DNA of 44,238 nt from Geobacteraceae bacterium GWC2_53_11 (GTDB taxonomy: Bacteria > Desulfobacterota > Desulfuromonadia > Geobacterales > Pseudopelobacteraceae), in assembly GCA_001802645.1 (NCBI GenBank), contig MGZJ01000075.1:1-44238 (forward strand), read 5' to 3'. Below are positions 25,976-34,555 of the stretch, piece after piece. Every line of letters starts with the position of its first letter. The stretch's first letter is position 1. The translations under genes were made by a program, and so were the position numbers. The notes under the pieces are model-generated. The model ran no database searches, was not told the origin of the DNA, and saw only the letters and a list, made by a program, of their open reading frames with translations.

Positions 25976-27019
25976 ATGAAGTATCGAAAAGTCACCATAG
26001 AGGCTCTTGGCTATGAACTGGCACCGGTCGTCGTCACCACCGCAGAACTGGAGGCCCGTTTGGAGCCCCTGTACAAATATCTGCGCATTGTGCCGGGACA
26101 ATTACAGGCACTGACCGGTATCAGGGAACGCCGCTGGTGGGAGCCGGGATATCCGCTTTCCCATGGCGCCATTGCCGCTGCCCGTAAAGTGATGCTTTCC
26201 TCCGGCGTTACCGCTGACGATATCGGCGCACTGATCTATGCCGGTGTCTGCCGTGAACAGTTCGAGCCGGCCACCGCCTGCCGCGTGGCAGCAGGACTTG
26301 GTATCGGCGGCAAGACCGCCGTGTTCGACCTTTCCAATGCCTGCCTCGGTGTACTGAACGGCATTCTTGACGTGGCCAACCGGATCGAATTGGGACAGAT
26401 CAAGGCTGGTCTGGTAGTCTCCTGCGAGAGCGCTCGCGAGATCAACGAAATCATGATTACCCGGATGCTGGAAGAACGGACAATGCAGCATTTTGCCGCC
26501 TCTCTGGCGACCCTGACCGGCGGTTCCGGCGCCGTGGCAGTCCTGCTGACCGACGGCTCCTTCTCGGGCGCCACGCGCAGGCAGTTGCTGGGCGGCATTA
26601 CCCAGACCGCGCCGGAACACCACCGGCTCTGCCTCTGGGGTGTCACGCCGGACGGCAAGGGTGGCTATGTCCAGTCCATGTCAACGGATGGCGTCAATGT
26701 CATGAATTACGGCGTCGAGCTGGGTCGGCGAACCTGGGAGGAATTTCTGCCGCAGGTCGGCTGGAAAACCGAGGACGTTGACCAGGTGGTCTGCCATCAG
26801 GTCGGCTCCGCCCACCAGAGCGCGATTCTGAAATCGCTCGACATACCAGCGGAAAAAGACTTTACCACTTACGAATATCTGGGCAACATGGGCACCGTGT
26901 CCCTGCCGCTCACCGCAGCCATCGCCGACGAACGGGATATACTGGAAGCAGGCGACAAGGTGGCGTTTCTGGGAATCGGCAGCGGTCTGAACTGCCTGAT
27001 GCTGGGGATGGAATGGTAA
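25976..27019 (+). CDS. oleA: OleA, acyl-CoA:acyl-CoA head-to-head condensing thiolase
   Basis: The 347-residue FabH-like member of the thiolase superfamily joins two fatty acyl chains by non-decarboxylative Claisen condensation to a 2-alkyl-3-oxoacyl product. The catalytic triad is visible: Cys123 in NACLGVLNG, His274 in CHQVGSAHQ and Asn304 in YLGNMGTVSLP. The ERRWWEPGYPLS segment and SGVTADDIGALIYAGVCRE are typical of OleA rather than FabH. It starts two bases after the pfaC stop with GGAG upstream, and overlaps oleB by seven bases. In Shewanella OleA uses Pfa-derived polyunsaturated chains to make a C31 nonaene; here the genes are in one operon, so the same use is likely. Confidence 0.93.
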   Translation: MKYRKVTIEALGYELAPVVVTTAELEARLEPLYKYLRIVPGQLQALTGIRERRWWEPGYPLSHGAIAAARKVMLSSGVTADDIGALIYAGVCREQFEPATACRVAAGLGIGGKTAVFDLSNACLGVLNGILDVANRIELGQIKAGLVVSCESAREINEIMITRMLEERTMQHFAASLATLTGGSGAVAVLLTDGSFSGATRRQLLGGITQTAPEHHRLCLWGVTPDGKGGYVQSMSTDGVNVMNYGVELGRRTWEEFLPQVGWKTEDVDQVVCHQVGSAHQSAILKSLDIPAEKDFTTYEYLGNMGTVSLPLTAAIADERDILEAGDKVAFLGIGSGLNCLMLGMEW

Positions 27020-27930
27020 ACAGCGCACTGACAAAAGAATATCCGTTCACCGGTAAACGCCTTGATCTTGACGGCCCTTCGACTTCGCTCAGGGCAGGCC
27101 TCTCCTACCATTACCTGGATGAGGGTACCGGCGCGCCGGTGGTGATGGTGCACGGCAACCCGTCCTGGTCGTTCTATTACCGCAACCTGGTGCTGGCGCT
27201 GCGCGACCGGTACCGCTGCATCGTGCCCGACCATATCGGCTGCGGCCTGTCCGACAAACCGGGCGATGATCGCTACGACTACACCCTCTCCCGCCGCGTC
27301 GATGATCTGGAGCGTTTGCTTGACACGCTTGGAGTTACGGAGAACATCACCCTTGTTGTTCACGACTGGGGCGGCATGATCGGCATGGCCTATGCCGTAC
27401 GCCACCCGGAGCGGATCGTACGTCTGGTGATTCTCAATACCGGCGCGTTCCATCTGCCAAAAACGAAGCCGTTTCCGCTCGGCCTGCGTATCTGCCGTGA
27501 CACGGTACTCGGCACACTGCTGGTGCGCGGCTTCAATGCCTTCAGCGCCGGTGCGTCATATGTGGGGTGCAAGCGCAACCCGATGACCCCGGAACTGCGC
27601 GACCTCTACCAGTATCCATACAATTCCTGGCAGAACCGCATTGCCACGCTCCGCTTCGTGCAGGACATTCCGCTCTCTCCCGGCGACCGAGGCTATGAAC
27701 TGGTCAGCGCCGTTTCAGACGGCATCGGCCAATTCAGCAACCTGCCGATGCTCATATGCTGGGGCGAGCTGGATTTTGTCTTTGACCGGCATTTCCTGGC
27801 TGAATGGCAGCAGCGGTTCCCCCATTCGGAAATCCACCGCTATCCGGATTGCGGACACTATATCCTTGAAGACGCCAAAGAGGAGATCGTGCCGTTGATC
27901 TCCGGGTTTCTTGACCGGACGGAGCTGTAA
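27013..27930 (+). CDS. oleB: OleB, alpha/beta-hydrolase beta-lactone decarboxylase
   Basis: The 305-residue alpha/beta-hydrolase related to haloalkane dehalogenases decarboxylates the beta-lactone made by OleC to a cis-olefin. Visible are the oxyanion motif HGNPSWSFYYRN, nucleophile Asp118 in VVHDWGGM, WGELDFVFD with the acid, and His282 in DCGHYILED. The ATG at 27013 lies within the end of oleA behind GGGGATGGA. Residues about 21-30 (GPSTSLRAGL) are encoded by half of a palindromic repeat inserted in frame between two N-terminal beta strands; relatives normally run straight from LDL to HYLDEG. The core fold is intact, so the enzyme is probably active. OleB, OleC and OleD form a large complex in Xanthomonas. 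Confidence 0.92.
   Translation: MVNSALTKEYPFTGKRLDLDGPSTSLRAGLSYHYLDEGTGAPVVMVHGNPSWSFYYRNLVLALRDRYRCIVPDHIGCGLSDKPGDDRYDYTLSRRVDDLERLLDTLGVTENITLVVHDWGGMIGMAYAVRHPERIVRLVILNTGAFHLPKTKPFPLGLRICRDTVLGTLLVRGFNAFSAGASYVGCKRNPMTPELRDLYQYPYNSWQNRIATLRFVQDIPLSPGDRGYELVSAVSDGIGQFSNLPMLICWGELDFVFDRHFLAEWQQRFPHSEIHRYPDCGHYILEDAKEEIVPLISGFLDRTEL
27074..27100. repeat. Palindromic repeat (half element) translated near the N-terminus of oleB
   Basis: CCCTTCGACTTCGCTCAGGG at 27075-27094 is one arm of the element found twice in pfaC. It is followed by CAGGCC, and GCCCT/AGGGC pairs its ends. It adds about nine residues to OleB without a frameshift. Confidence 0.75.
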
Positions 27931-27933
27931 GCA

Positions 27934-29571
27934 ATGGTTGCAAGCGACATCGTCAACATCTCCCGCCCCCTGACCGAAATGGCCCGGCTCCAGCCGGATA
28001 CGCCCGCCATCATCTTTCCGCAGGAAAAACGTTCACTGACTTTTCGTGAACTGGATCAGGAGAGCGACCGGATTGCAGACGGACTGGGGCGGATCGGCAT
28101 TGGCCGCGGCACCAGGGTGGCACTGCTGGTCCCACCCTCCCCGGAACTGTTTGCCCTGACCTTTGCCCTGTTCAAGGCCGGGTCCGTGCCGGTGTTCATA
28201 GATCCGGGCATTGGAGCACGCAATATGAAAGGATGCCTGGCCGAGGCGGAGCCGGTGGCGTTCATCGGCATTCCCAAGGCGCATGTGGCCCGGCGGCTGC
28301 TCGGCTGGGGACGCGGCAGCATCCGCATCAATGTTGTCGTTGGTGGCGGTTCCTTCTGGGGCGGCGTGCCGCTTGATGAAGTGCGACGTTCCGCGCAACC
28401 GGCACCGTTTGTGGCGGCGAACACCCTCCGTGATGATGTGGCTGCCATCCTGTTTACCAGCGGCAGCACCGGCGCACCCAAAGGCGCGATCTACAGCCAT
28501 GGCACCTTTGCGGCCCAGGTCGAGGCCTTGCGGGAGCTCTACGATATCCGCCCCGGCGAAATAGACCTGCCGACGTTCCCGCTCTTTGCCCTGTTTGCTC
28601 CGGCCCTCGGCATGACCGCCCTGATTCCGCAGATGGATTTCACCCGCCCCGGTTCAGTCGATCCCCGCAAAATACTCGGCCCGGCAGCTGAATATTCCGC
28701 CACCACCATGTTCGGCTCCCCGGCCCTGCTGAACCGGGTCGGCCGCTTCGGTGAGTCTCACGGAAGCATGTTTCCCCATATCAAACGGGTCATTTCCGCC
28801 GGGGCTCCGGTTCCGGCCTCGGTATTGAAACGCTTTGCCGCGCTGCTGCCCGATGATGCCGAAATTTTCACCCCCTACGGCGCCACCGAAGCGCTGCCGG
28901 TCAGTTCCATCGGCAGCCGCGAGATCCTGGCCGAAACCGGTGCGATGACCGGCGAGGGGCATGGCGTCTGTGTCGGCTACCCGGTCGCGAGCATATCGCT
29001 TGCCATAATTCCGGTCAGCGATGCACCGATCGACGAATGGAGTGACGACCTGTCGCTCCCTCCCCTGGAAGTTGGTGAAATTGCCGTATGCGGACCGCAA
29101 GTCAGCCGCGCCTACCTGAACCGACCCGAGGCGACCAGAATGGCGAAAATACCGGATGCCGACGGCACTATCTGGCATCGCATGGGCGATGTCGGCTACC
29201 GGGACAAGAGCGGCCGGATCTGGTTCTGTGGCCGCAAGTCCCACCGGGTGGTGACCTCCGGGGAAACCCTCTACACAATTCCGGTGGAAGGGGTGTTCAA
29301 CACCCATCCGGCAGTGTTCCGGACTGCGCTGGTCGGCGTGGGCATGTTGGGCAGCCAGCAGCCGGTGCTCTGCGTGGAGCTGGAGAAAAAGGCCGGAAAG
29401 CCTGAACAGGAGCGGATACGTCAGGAACTCCTTGAACTCGGCAGCCGCTATCCCCACACCCGAGGCATCCGCACAATCCTCTTTCACCCGGCATTTCCGG
29501 TCGATATCCGGCACAATGCCAAGATTTTCCGCGAAAAGCTGGCAATCTGGGCCAGGGATGCACGGTCATGA
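27934..29571 (+). CDS. oleC: OleC, ATP-dependent beta-lactone synthetase
   Basis: The 545-residue member of the ANL (acyl-CoA synthetase) superfamily adenylates the 2-alkyl-3-hydroxy acid and closes it to a beta-lactone, without using CoA. The ATP loop FTSGSTGAPKG, the TPYGATEALP motif and the hinge GDVGYRDKSGRIWFCGR are present. RALIVG-like free-standing CoA motifs are not obvious, as expected for OleC. It starts three bases after oleB, with GGAG upstream, and overlaps oleD by four bases (ATGA). Its place between oleB and oleD is the standard oleABCD order. Confidence 0.93.
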   Translation: MVASDIVNISRPLTEMARLQPDTPAIIFPQEKRSLTFRELDQESDRIADGLGRIGIGRGTRVALLVPPSPELFALTFALFKAGSVPVFIDPGIGARNMKGCLAEAEPVAFIGIPKAHVARRLLGWGRGSIRINVVVGGGSFWGGVPLDEVRRSAQPAPFVAANTLRDDVAAILFTSGSTGAPKGAIYSHGTFAAQVEALRELYDIRPGEIDLPTFPLFALFAPALGMTALIPQMDFTRPGSVDPRKILGPAAEYSATTMFGSPALLNRVGRFGESHGSMFPHIKRVISAGAPVPASVLKRFAALLPDDAEIFTPYGATEALPVSSIGSREILAETGAMTGEGHGVCVGYPVASISLAIIPVSDAPIDEWSDDLSLPPLEVGEIAVCGPQVSRAYLNRPEATRMAKIPDADGTIWHRMGDVGYRDKSGRIWFCGRKSHRVVTSGETLYTIPVEGVFNTHPAVFRTALVGVGMLGSQQPVLCVELEKKAGKPEQERIRQELLELGSRYPHTRGIRTILFHPAFPVDIRHNAKIFREKLAIWARDARS

Positions 29572-30563
29572 AAGTTCTGGTTACGGGAGGCGGCGGGTTT
29601 CTCGGCAGCACGATTGTACGGATGCTGCGCGAACGGGGCGATGAGGTGCGCAGCTTTTCACGAGGCGAATACCCTGCCCTGGCGGCGCTCGGTGTCGAGC
29701 AGATCAGAGGAAGTCTGGAAGATCGTGACGCTGTCGTTGCGGCGGCAAGGGGATGCGACCTGGTATTTCATGTCGCCGCCAAAGCCGGTATCTGGGGAAG
29801 TTACCACGATTTCTACCAGGCCAACGTGGCCGGCACCGGACATGTCATCGCCGCCTGCCTGAGCAACGGCATCAGCAGACTGGTCTACACCAGCTCTCCC
29901 AGCGTCGTCTTCGACGGCAGCGATGTGGAAGGGGGCAACGAGTCTCTCCCCTACCCGGAGTTTTATGAAGCCAACTACCCGGCCACCAAGGCACTGGCCG
30001 AGCAACTGGCGCTGGCAGCCAACTCGCCAGAGCTGGCAGTAACAGCCCTGCGCCCGCATCTGATCTGGGGCCCCGGCGACAACCATCTGGGACCGCGCAT
30101 CATCGCCAAAGGGCGCGCCGGAAAACTGCGCCGCATCGGTAGCCGTCCCAACCTGGTGGACACGGTGTATGTAGACAATGCCGCCCGCGCCCATCTCCAG
30201 GCCGCGGATATGCTTTCTCCCGGCAGCAGCGTGGCGGGAAAGTGCTATTTCATCAGCAATGGCGAGCCGTTACCGCTCTGGGACATGGTAAACCGTATCC
30301 TCGCCGCCGCAGATGTCCCACCGGTAACCCGCAGCATTTCGCCGAAACTGGCCTTCGCCATCGGCTGCATCTGCGAGGGAATCTGGAGCCTGTTCCGGCT
30401 TTCCGGCGACCCCCCCATGACCCGCTTTGTCGCCCACGAGCTTGCCACTTCCCACTGGTTCGATATCAGCGCCGCCCGGCGCGACTTCGGCTACACCCCC
30501 GAGATTTCCATCGACGAAGGTTTAGTGCGGCTGCGCCGGTCGCTGCAAAATCCCCCTGCATGA
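29568..30563 (+). CDS. oleD: OleD, NADPH-dependent 2-alkyl-3-oxoalkanoate reductase
   Basis: The 331-residue extended short-chain dehydrogenase/epimerase reduces the OleA product, 2-alkyl-3-oxoacid, to the 3-hydroxy acid used by OleC. The Rossmann motif GGGGFLGSTIV is at residues 7-17, the catalytic Ser lies in VYTSSPSVVFDG, and YPATK is the YxxxK pair. The C-terminal part resembles the 3-beta-hydroxysteroid dehydrogenase family to which OleD belongs. ATGA overlaps join it to oleC before and the PPTase gene after, so all are co-translated. Confidence 0.92.
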   Translation: MKVLVTGGGGFLGSTIVRMLRERGDEVRSFSRGEYPALAALGVEQIRGSLEDRDAVVAAARGCDLVFHVAAKAGIWGSYHDFYQANVAGTGHVIAACLSNGISRLVYTSSPSVVFDGSDVEGGNESLPYPEFYEANYPATKALAEQLALAANSPELAVTALRPHLIWGPGDNHLGPRIIAKGRAGKLRRIGSRPNLVDTVYVDNAARAHLQAADMLSPGSSVAGKCYFISNGEPLPLWDMVNRILAAADVPPVTRSISPKLAFAIGCICEGIWSLFRLSGDPPMTRFVAHELATSHWFDISAARRDFGYTPEISIDEGLVRLRRSLQNPPA

Positions 30564-31291
30564 AACCATCTCCTCTGCCGCTTGACGGCGAAGTGCACCT
30601 GTATTGCCTGAACCTGCCGCACGATGCCTCCAAGCTGACCGGTTATGGATGTCTTCTTTCTGAAGCGGAAACGAAACGGGCGGGTTTACTGAAAAGTGAG
30701 CTGGTTACAAGCCGCTTTATTGCCGGACGGGGAATACTGCGTACCATACTGGGCGCGTATCTCGATGTTGACCCTGCAGACGTGAAGCTTGCCACGGGAG
30801 AACACGGCAAACCGTACCTTGCGGATGGTACGAAGGATCTTCGTTTCAACCTGTCACACGTGGATGATCTGCTGGTTCTGGCCGTTGCCGCCGGTTTAGA
30901 GGTGGGTATTGATATTGAGAAAATTGCAGCAGGCAAACCTGTTCATGATATTGCTCGTTTGGCGTTTTCCCGGCAGGAGCAGGAAGTGCTGCTTGCCATG
31001 CCTGCGTCACGGCAGATCCAGGCTTTTTACCGCTGTTGGGTCCTCAAGGAAGCCTGTCTGAAAGCCTGCGGCAGCGGGTTTTCTTTACCAGGCAGCAGTT
31101 TTGATATGCCGTTGATTTTTGAGCCAATGGTGAAACTCATTAACTGCAATCAGACGTTCTGGCATGTCCGGGATATTGAGGTGCCCGAAAAATACTGCGC
31201 CGCGCTGGCAGTTGAAGCACGCGGTGGTTCTCCGTCTCTACCAGAAATTGTTTGGTGTGTTCCGAATGGAAAACTGGCTGATAACACCTGA
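30560..31291 (+). CDS. Sfp/PfaE-type 4'-phosphopantetheinyl transferase
   Basis: The 243-residue pseudodimeric PPTase moves phosphopantetheine from CoA to the ACP serines of the PfaA-type protein. Marks are FIAGRGILRTILG, GKPYL, FNLSHVDDL, the magnesium-binding VGIDIEKI and WVLKEACLKACG. The frame is open further upstream, but ATG 30560 gives family length and an ATGA overlap with oleD. It takes the role of Shewanella pfaE although its sequence reads as general Sfp-type. Being last in the operon it would make the cluster self-sufficient for ACP activation. An inverted repeat across its stop codon may end the operon. Confidence 0.92.
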   Translation: MKPSPLPLDGEVHLYCLNLPHDASKLTGYGCLLSEAETKRAGLLKSELVTSRFIAGRGILRTILGAYLDVDPADVKLATGEHGKPYLADGTKDLRFNLSHVDDLLVLAVAAGLEVGIDIEKIAAGKPVHDIARLAFSRQEQEVLLAMPASRQIQAFYRCWVLKEACLKACGSGFSLPGSSFDMPLIFEPMVKLINCNQTFWHVRDIEVPEKYCAALAVEARGGSPSLPEIVWCVPNGKLADNT

Positions 31292-31305
31292 AGCATCTTA
31301 TCAGC
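31277..31305. terminator. Hairpin shared by two convergent stop codons
   Basis: GCTGATAA at 31277-31284 and TTATCAGC at 31298-31305 form an 8-bp stem with a 13-base loop. It spans the PPTase stop (31289-31291) and the response-regulator stop (complement of 31301-31303), which are nine bases apart. There is no clear T-run on either side, so intrinsic termination would be weak. It could limit convergent transcription. Confidence 0.4.
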
Positions 31306-32824
31306 GGGCCAACTTAAACTGCGCGATTTTTCGATACAATGTATTCCTGCCGATCCCCAAAGACCTGGCCGTTTCAGTAATACTCCAATGATGCAGATTC
31401 AATGTTCTTTTAATAGTATCAGCCTCCGACTCCTTAAGCCCCCCACTGATAGCTGAAACCATCCCTTTTTGCCGCATATCCGAAAGCACTGCCTCCTCAA
31501 TGCCGTGCAGCGCATAAAGCAGTCGATCATATTCCGGATTTTTGAGTGACTCAAAAACAGTGCTGCTGCGAGACCGCTCCAGAAAACGCTCACTTGCCAG
31601 CAGAAAATCCGTTGCATCTGGTTCCTGTAACGTCATAGCGTTCGCCGAAATCGCGGCGCCGGTCTGAAACCGGTCGTTAAGATGGTTTGGTAAAATCGTG
31701 TCATCCTGGCACATCACCACGGCCCGTCGCATGACATTGGCCAGCTCACGAATGTTGCCGGGCCAGTTGTAGCTTTGCAATAGACGCAACGCTCCAGGTG
31801 ACAGATTTGCCTTCGGATTGAACTGCCGGGCAAAGTGAGCTGCAAGCAGCGGAACATCCTCGCTTCGTTGATGAAGGGAAGGAATCTCAAGGCGGACAAC
31901 ATTAAGACGGTAGTACAGGTCTTCCCGAAAGGTTTTCTCCCGGATGGCCTCTTCCAGATTAACATTGGTGGCGGCTATCACCCTTACATCGGTTTTTATC
32001 GTCCGTTCTCCGCCGACCCGCATGAATTCGCCGGTCTCCAGCACCCGTAACAACTTCACCTGGATCATCGGACTGGCATCGCCGATCTCATCAAGCAGCA
32101 GAGTACCATGATTGGCCAGTTCAAAAATGCCGCGCCGGGTCTGGTTAGCGCCGGTAAATGCGCCTCGCTCGTGACCGAACAGCTCACTTTCCAGCAGATT
32201 TTCCGGCAGAGCTCCGCAGTTTATCGGAATAAATGCCCCTTCGGCACGGGTCGAGGCCGCGTGGACAAAACGGGCCAGAACCTCTTTACCAGTGCCGGTT
32301 TTACCTTGAATCAACATGGTGATGTTCTTACCGGCCACCTTGTAGGCCAGCGACACCAGTCGCTGCATAAGGGGCGAACTGCCAACCTGAAAGCCAACTG
32401 CAGCGGCAACTTCGGCCCATTCCTCCTTGACCTGCCCCGCTTTCCGTTGAGGATCACCGTGGGCTACAGCCCGGCTGATCAACGTTTCAATTTCACCAAT
32501 ATCGTCGAATGGTTTCTCCAGGTATTCATACGCGCCCTGCTGCATGGCTGTTACCGCTGTCTTAACGGTGCTGTAGCCGGTCATGATGATGACCTCGCAA
32601 GCTGGCTGCCTTGCCTTGATCTCCTTCAACAGCATCAGTCCGTCGGTGTCCGGTAGCTTGAGATCAACCATGGCCACGCTGAACCGGGATTCGGTCAGGG
32701 CGCGCAACGCTTCAGGTTCATTGGTGGCGGTGGTCACCTCATACCCTTTTTTCGTCAGTAGACGGCGGAAAAAAGTGCAGATGTCCGTTTCGTCATCGAT
32801 AATCAATATCCGGATTTGCGACAT
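31301..32824 (-). CDS. NtrC-family sigma-54-dependent response regulator
   Basis: This 507-residue cytoplasmic activator has an N-terminal receiver (1-120; acidic pocket D10-D11, phosphorylated Asp54 in VDLKLPDTDG, Lys in EKPFDD), a central AAA+ domain with Walker A GKTGTGKE, the sigma-54-contact motif GAFTGA, Walker B LLLDEIGD, and a C-terminal Fis-type helix-turn-helix (TETARSLGIGRNTLYRKI). It should activate sigma-54 promoters when phosphorylated by the kinase encoded 48 bases upstream. The ATG follows GGGGAGGA with 5 bases between. It converges with the pfa-ole operon. No target is known, and no sigma-54 box is evident at pfaD. Confidence 0.94.
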   Translation of the reverse strand: MSQIRILIIDDETDICTFFRRLLTKKGYEVTTATNEPEALRALTESRFSVAMVDLKLPDTDGLMLLKEIKARQPACEVIIMTGYSTVKTAVTAMQQGAYEYLEKPFDDIGEIETLISRAVAHGDPQRKAGQVKEEWAEVAAAVGFQVGSSPLMQRLVSLAYKVAGKNITMLIQGKTGTGKEVLARFVHAASTRAEGAFIPINCGALPENLLESELFGHERGAFTGANQTRRGIFELANHGTLLLDEIGDASPMIQVKLLRVLETGEFMRVGGERTIKTDVRVIAATNVNLEEAIREKTFREDLYYRLNVVRLEIPSLHQRSEDVPLLAAHFARQFNPKANLSPGALRLLQSYNWPGNIRELANVMRRAVVMCQDDTILPNHLNDRFQTGAAISANAMTLQEPDATDFLLASERFLERSRSSTVFESLKNPEYDRLLYALHGIEEAVLSDMRQKGMVSAISGGLKESEADTIKRTLNLHHWSITETARSLGIGRNTLYRKIAQFKLAR

Positions 32825-32872
32825 GGATTCCTCCCCTCCGACAACCTTCCCTCATCTTCACCCTTCACCCTT

Positions 32873-34549
32873 TCATGCCTGGTCAATGGGCAGGATCAGG
32901 GCAAAGGTGCTGCCCTGATCAGGTGTGCTTGCTACTTCGATGGTCCCGTTATGTGACTCGGCAATTCCCAGGCTGACCGAAAGGCCAAGGCCGGTTCCCT
33001 TGGTAGCTTCCTTGCTGGTGTAGAACGGCGTAAATATTTTTGCCAGATTTTCAGGTTGTATACCAATACCGTTGTCGGTAACACTGAGCACAGCAAACCT
33101 CTGCCCGTTCTTTATCTGTAGTTCCGTTGCAATTTCAATGGTCTTTTCCTGGCGTTCCACTTCCGTCAGGGCATCCCTGGCGTTGATCAAAAAGTTGGTA
33201 AGTACCTGCTGTATCTGGGGACCGTTAGCGCTGAGGCGCGGAAGGTCCTCGGTAAGATGCTCGGTAATCGTAATCTGACTCCGGTTGATCTGATATTTGA
33301 TCATGCCGAGCACCAGTCGGGCTTCGGCGTTCAGATCGATTTCCGTTGCCGGTTGCTGATCCTGCCGGGAAAATGTCAGCAGATTCTGGATAATCCGTTT
33401 GCAGCGCAACCCGGAATTGACGATGTCATCCAGCTCCTCGGCTTGCTCCGGTTGTCCCGCTTCCTGCAGTTCCCTGGCAACCAGCTGGGCAGTGCCGATG
33501 ATGACGGTCATCGGGCTGTTCAGCTCATGTGCAACACCGGCGGCCATCTCGCCAAGAGCAGCCAGTTTGGCTGTCTGCACTAGCCTGCCCTCCATTTTGA
33601 TTTTTTCGGTCACATCTTTAAGAATAATGGTTACGGCTGAGAGCAGCCTGTCTTCAGTAAAAACCGGATAGTAGGACAGATCCAGCACCAGCCCGGATTC
33701 CGTCTGCCAGCGCTGGTACACCGGCTGCCCGCTTCGCTGCACCTCCTGGATGGGGCAATCCGGGCAGGGTTCCGTGCGGCCATGCAGCTTGGCAAAGCAT
33801 TTCCTGCCGAGCGCCTTGTTCCAGAAATCCTGCATTTCAGCGGGCAGTCTGCCGTTGTGGAGCAGAACATTGTAGTCGGTATCGATCAGCATGATCGGAT
33901 CGGTCACTGCCATGAAGGTGGATTCCCATTCATCCTTGGCTCGCGACACCTGCTTGTAGAGGCGCGCGTTCTGGATGCTGATCGACAGCTGGTCGGTCAG
34001 GTGCTGCACAAAACTCAGGTCTGCTTCATCGTAGCATTCAGCTTTGGCACTGCCGACGATCAGGGCGCCGATGACCTCATCACGTTTGAACATGGGGGTT
34101 ATTGCCAGCGACCTGAGCGGCCCCGGATAAGCCGGGTTGATCAGTATGTGGCTGAGTTCCTCTGGTGGCAGATTAAAGATGTCAGCTTTTTTTTCCTGAA
34201 TAACCTTGAGGGACGGGGAATGGGCGGGAAAATCGTCGATCCGGCAGAAGTCGCGTGGCATGAGCGCTTTAAGGATCAGCCCGCTGCTTTTTATCGCCAC
34301 AAGGCCGAGAAAATCACAGGGGAGTGCCTGGGGGAGATTGGCGAACGCCCGCTCGACAATATCGGCGATCGACATGTCGATATTAATGTCCCGTGACAGT
34401 TGATGCAGGATCTCCAGGCGTCCATTTTGTTTCAGCACTTCCTGGTTCCGCTTTTTCAACTCCACATAGTAGTTGAGCTTCGACGAATCGACGCCGGTCA
34501 GCTGTTCAAGCAGTTTTTCTCTCTGATCCACGGCTGTTTCCTTGCTCAA
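32873..34549 (-). CDS. Soluble GAF/PAS sensor histidine kinase with Cys-rich PAS
   Basis: The 558-residue kinase has no membrane segment. Order: N-terminal coiled region, GAF domain (about 55-195), PAS domain (about 210-320), HisKA with His341 in GVAHELNSPM, and HATPase with N-box NFLINARDAL, G1 DNGIGI and G2 GTGLGLS. The PAS holds a CxnC-xx-C cluster (RKCFAKLHGRTEPCPDCPI), found in some deltaproteobacterial sensors, which could bind metal or sense redox. The start is TTG 34549, six bases after the alcohol dehydrogenase stop; no in-frame ATG exists before the GAF region. It probably phosphorylates the NtrC-type regulator next to it. Confidence 0.92.
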   Translation of the reverse strand: MSKETAVDQREKLLEQLTGVDSSKLNYYVELKKRNQEVLKQNGRLEILHQLSRDINIDMSIADIVERAFANLPQALPCDFLGLVAIKSSGLILKALMPRDFCRIDDFPAHSPSLKVIQEKKADIFNLPPEELSHILINPAYPGPLRSLAITPMFKRDEVIGALIVGSAKAECYDEADLSFVQHLTDQLSISIQNARLYKQVSRAKDEWESTFMAVTDPIMLIDTDYNVLLHNGRLPAEMQDFWNKALGRKCFAKLHGRTEPCPDCPIQEVQRSGQPVYQRWQTESGLVLDLSYYPVFTEDRLLSAVTIILKDVTEKIKMEGRLVQTAKLAALGEMAAGVAHELNSPMTVIIGTAQLVARELQEAGQPEQAEELDDIVNSGLRCKRIIQNLLTFSRQDQQPATEIDLNAEARLVLGMIKYQINRSQITITEHLTEDLPRLSANGPQIQQVLTNFLINARDALTEVERQEKTIEIATELQIKNGQRFAVLSVTDNGIGIQPENLAKIFTPFYTSKEATKGTGLGLSVSLGIAESHNGTIEVASTPDQGSTFALILPIDQA

Positions 34550-34555
34550 CGGAAA

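Noticed and set aside
30242-30559. Upstream extension of the PPTase frame into oleD
   Set aside because: The extra 106 residues overlap oleD in another frame and show no PPTase similarity; ATG 30560 with ATGA overlap is the natural start.
31279-31310. Strong rho-independent terminator after the PPTase gene
   Set aside because: There is a stem-loop but no T-run after it in either direction, so I list it only as a weak shared hairpin.
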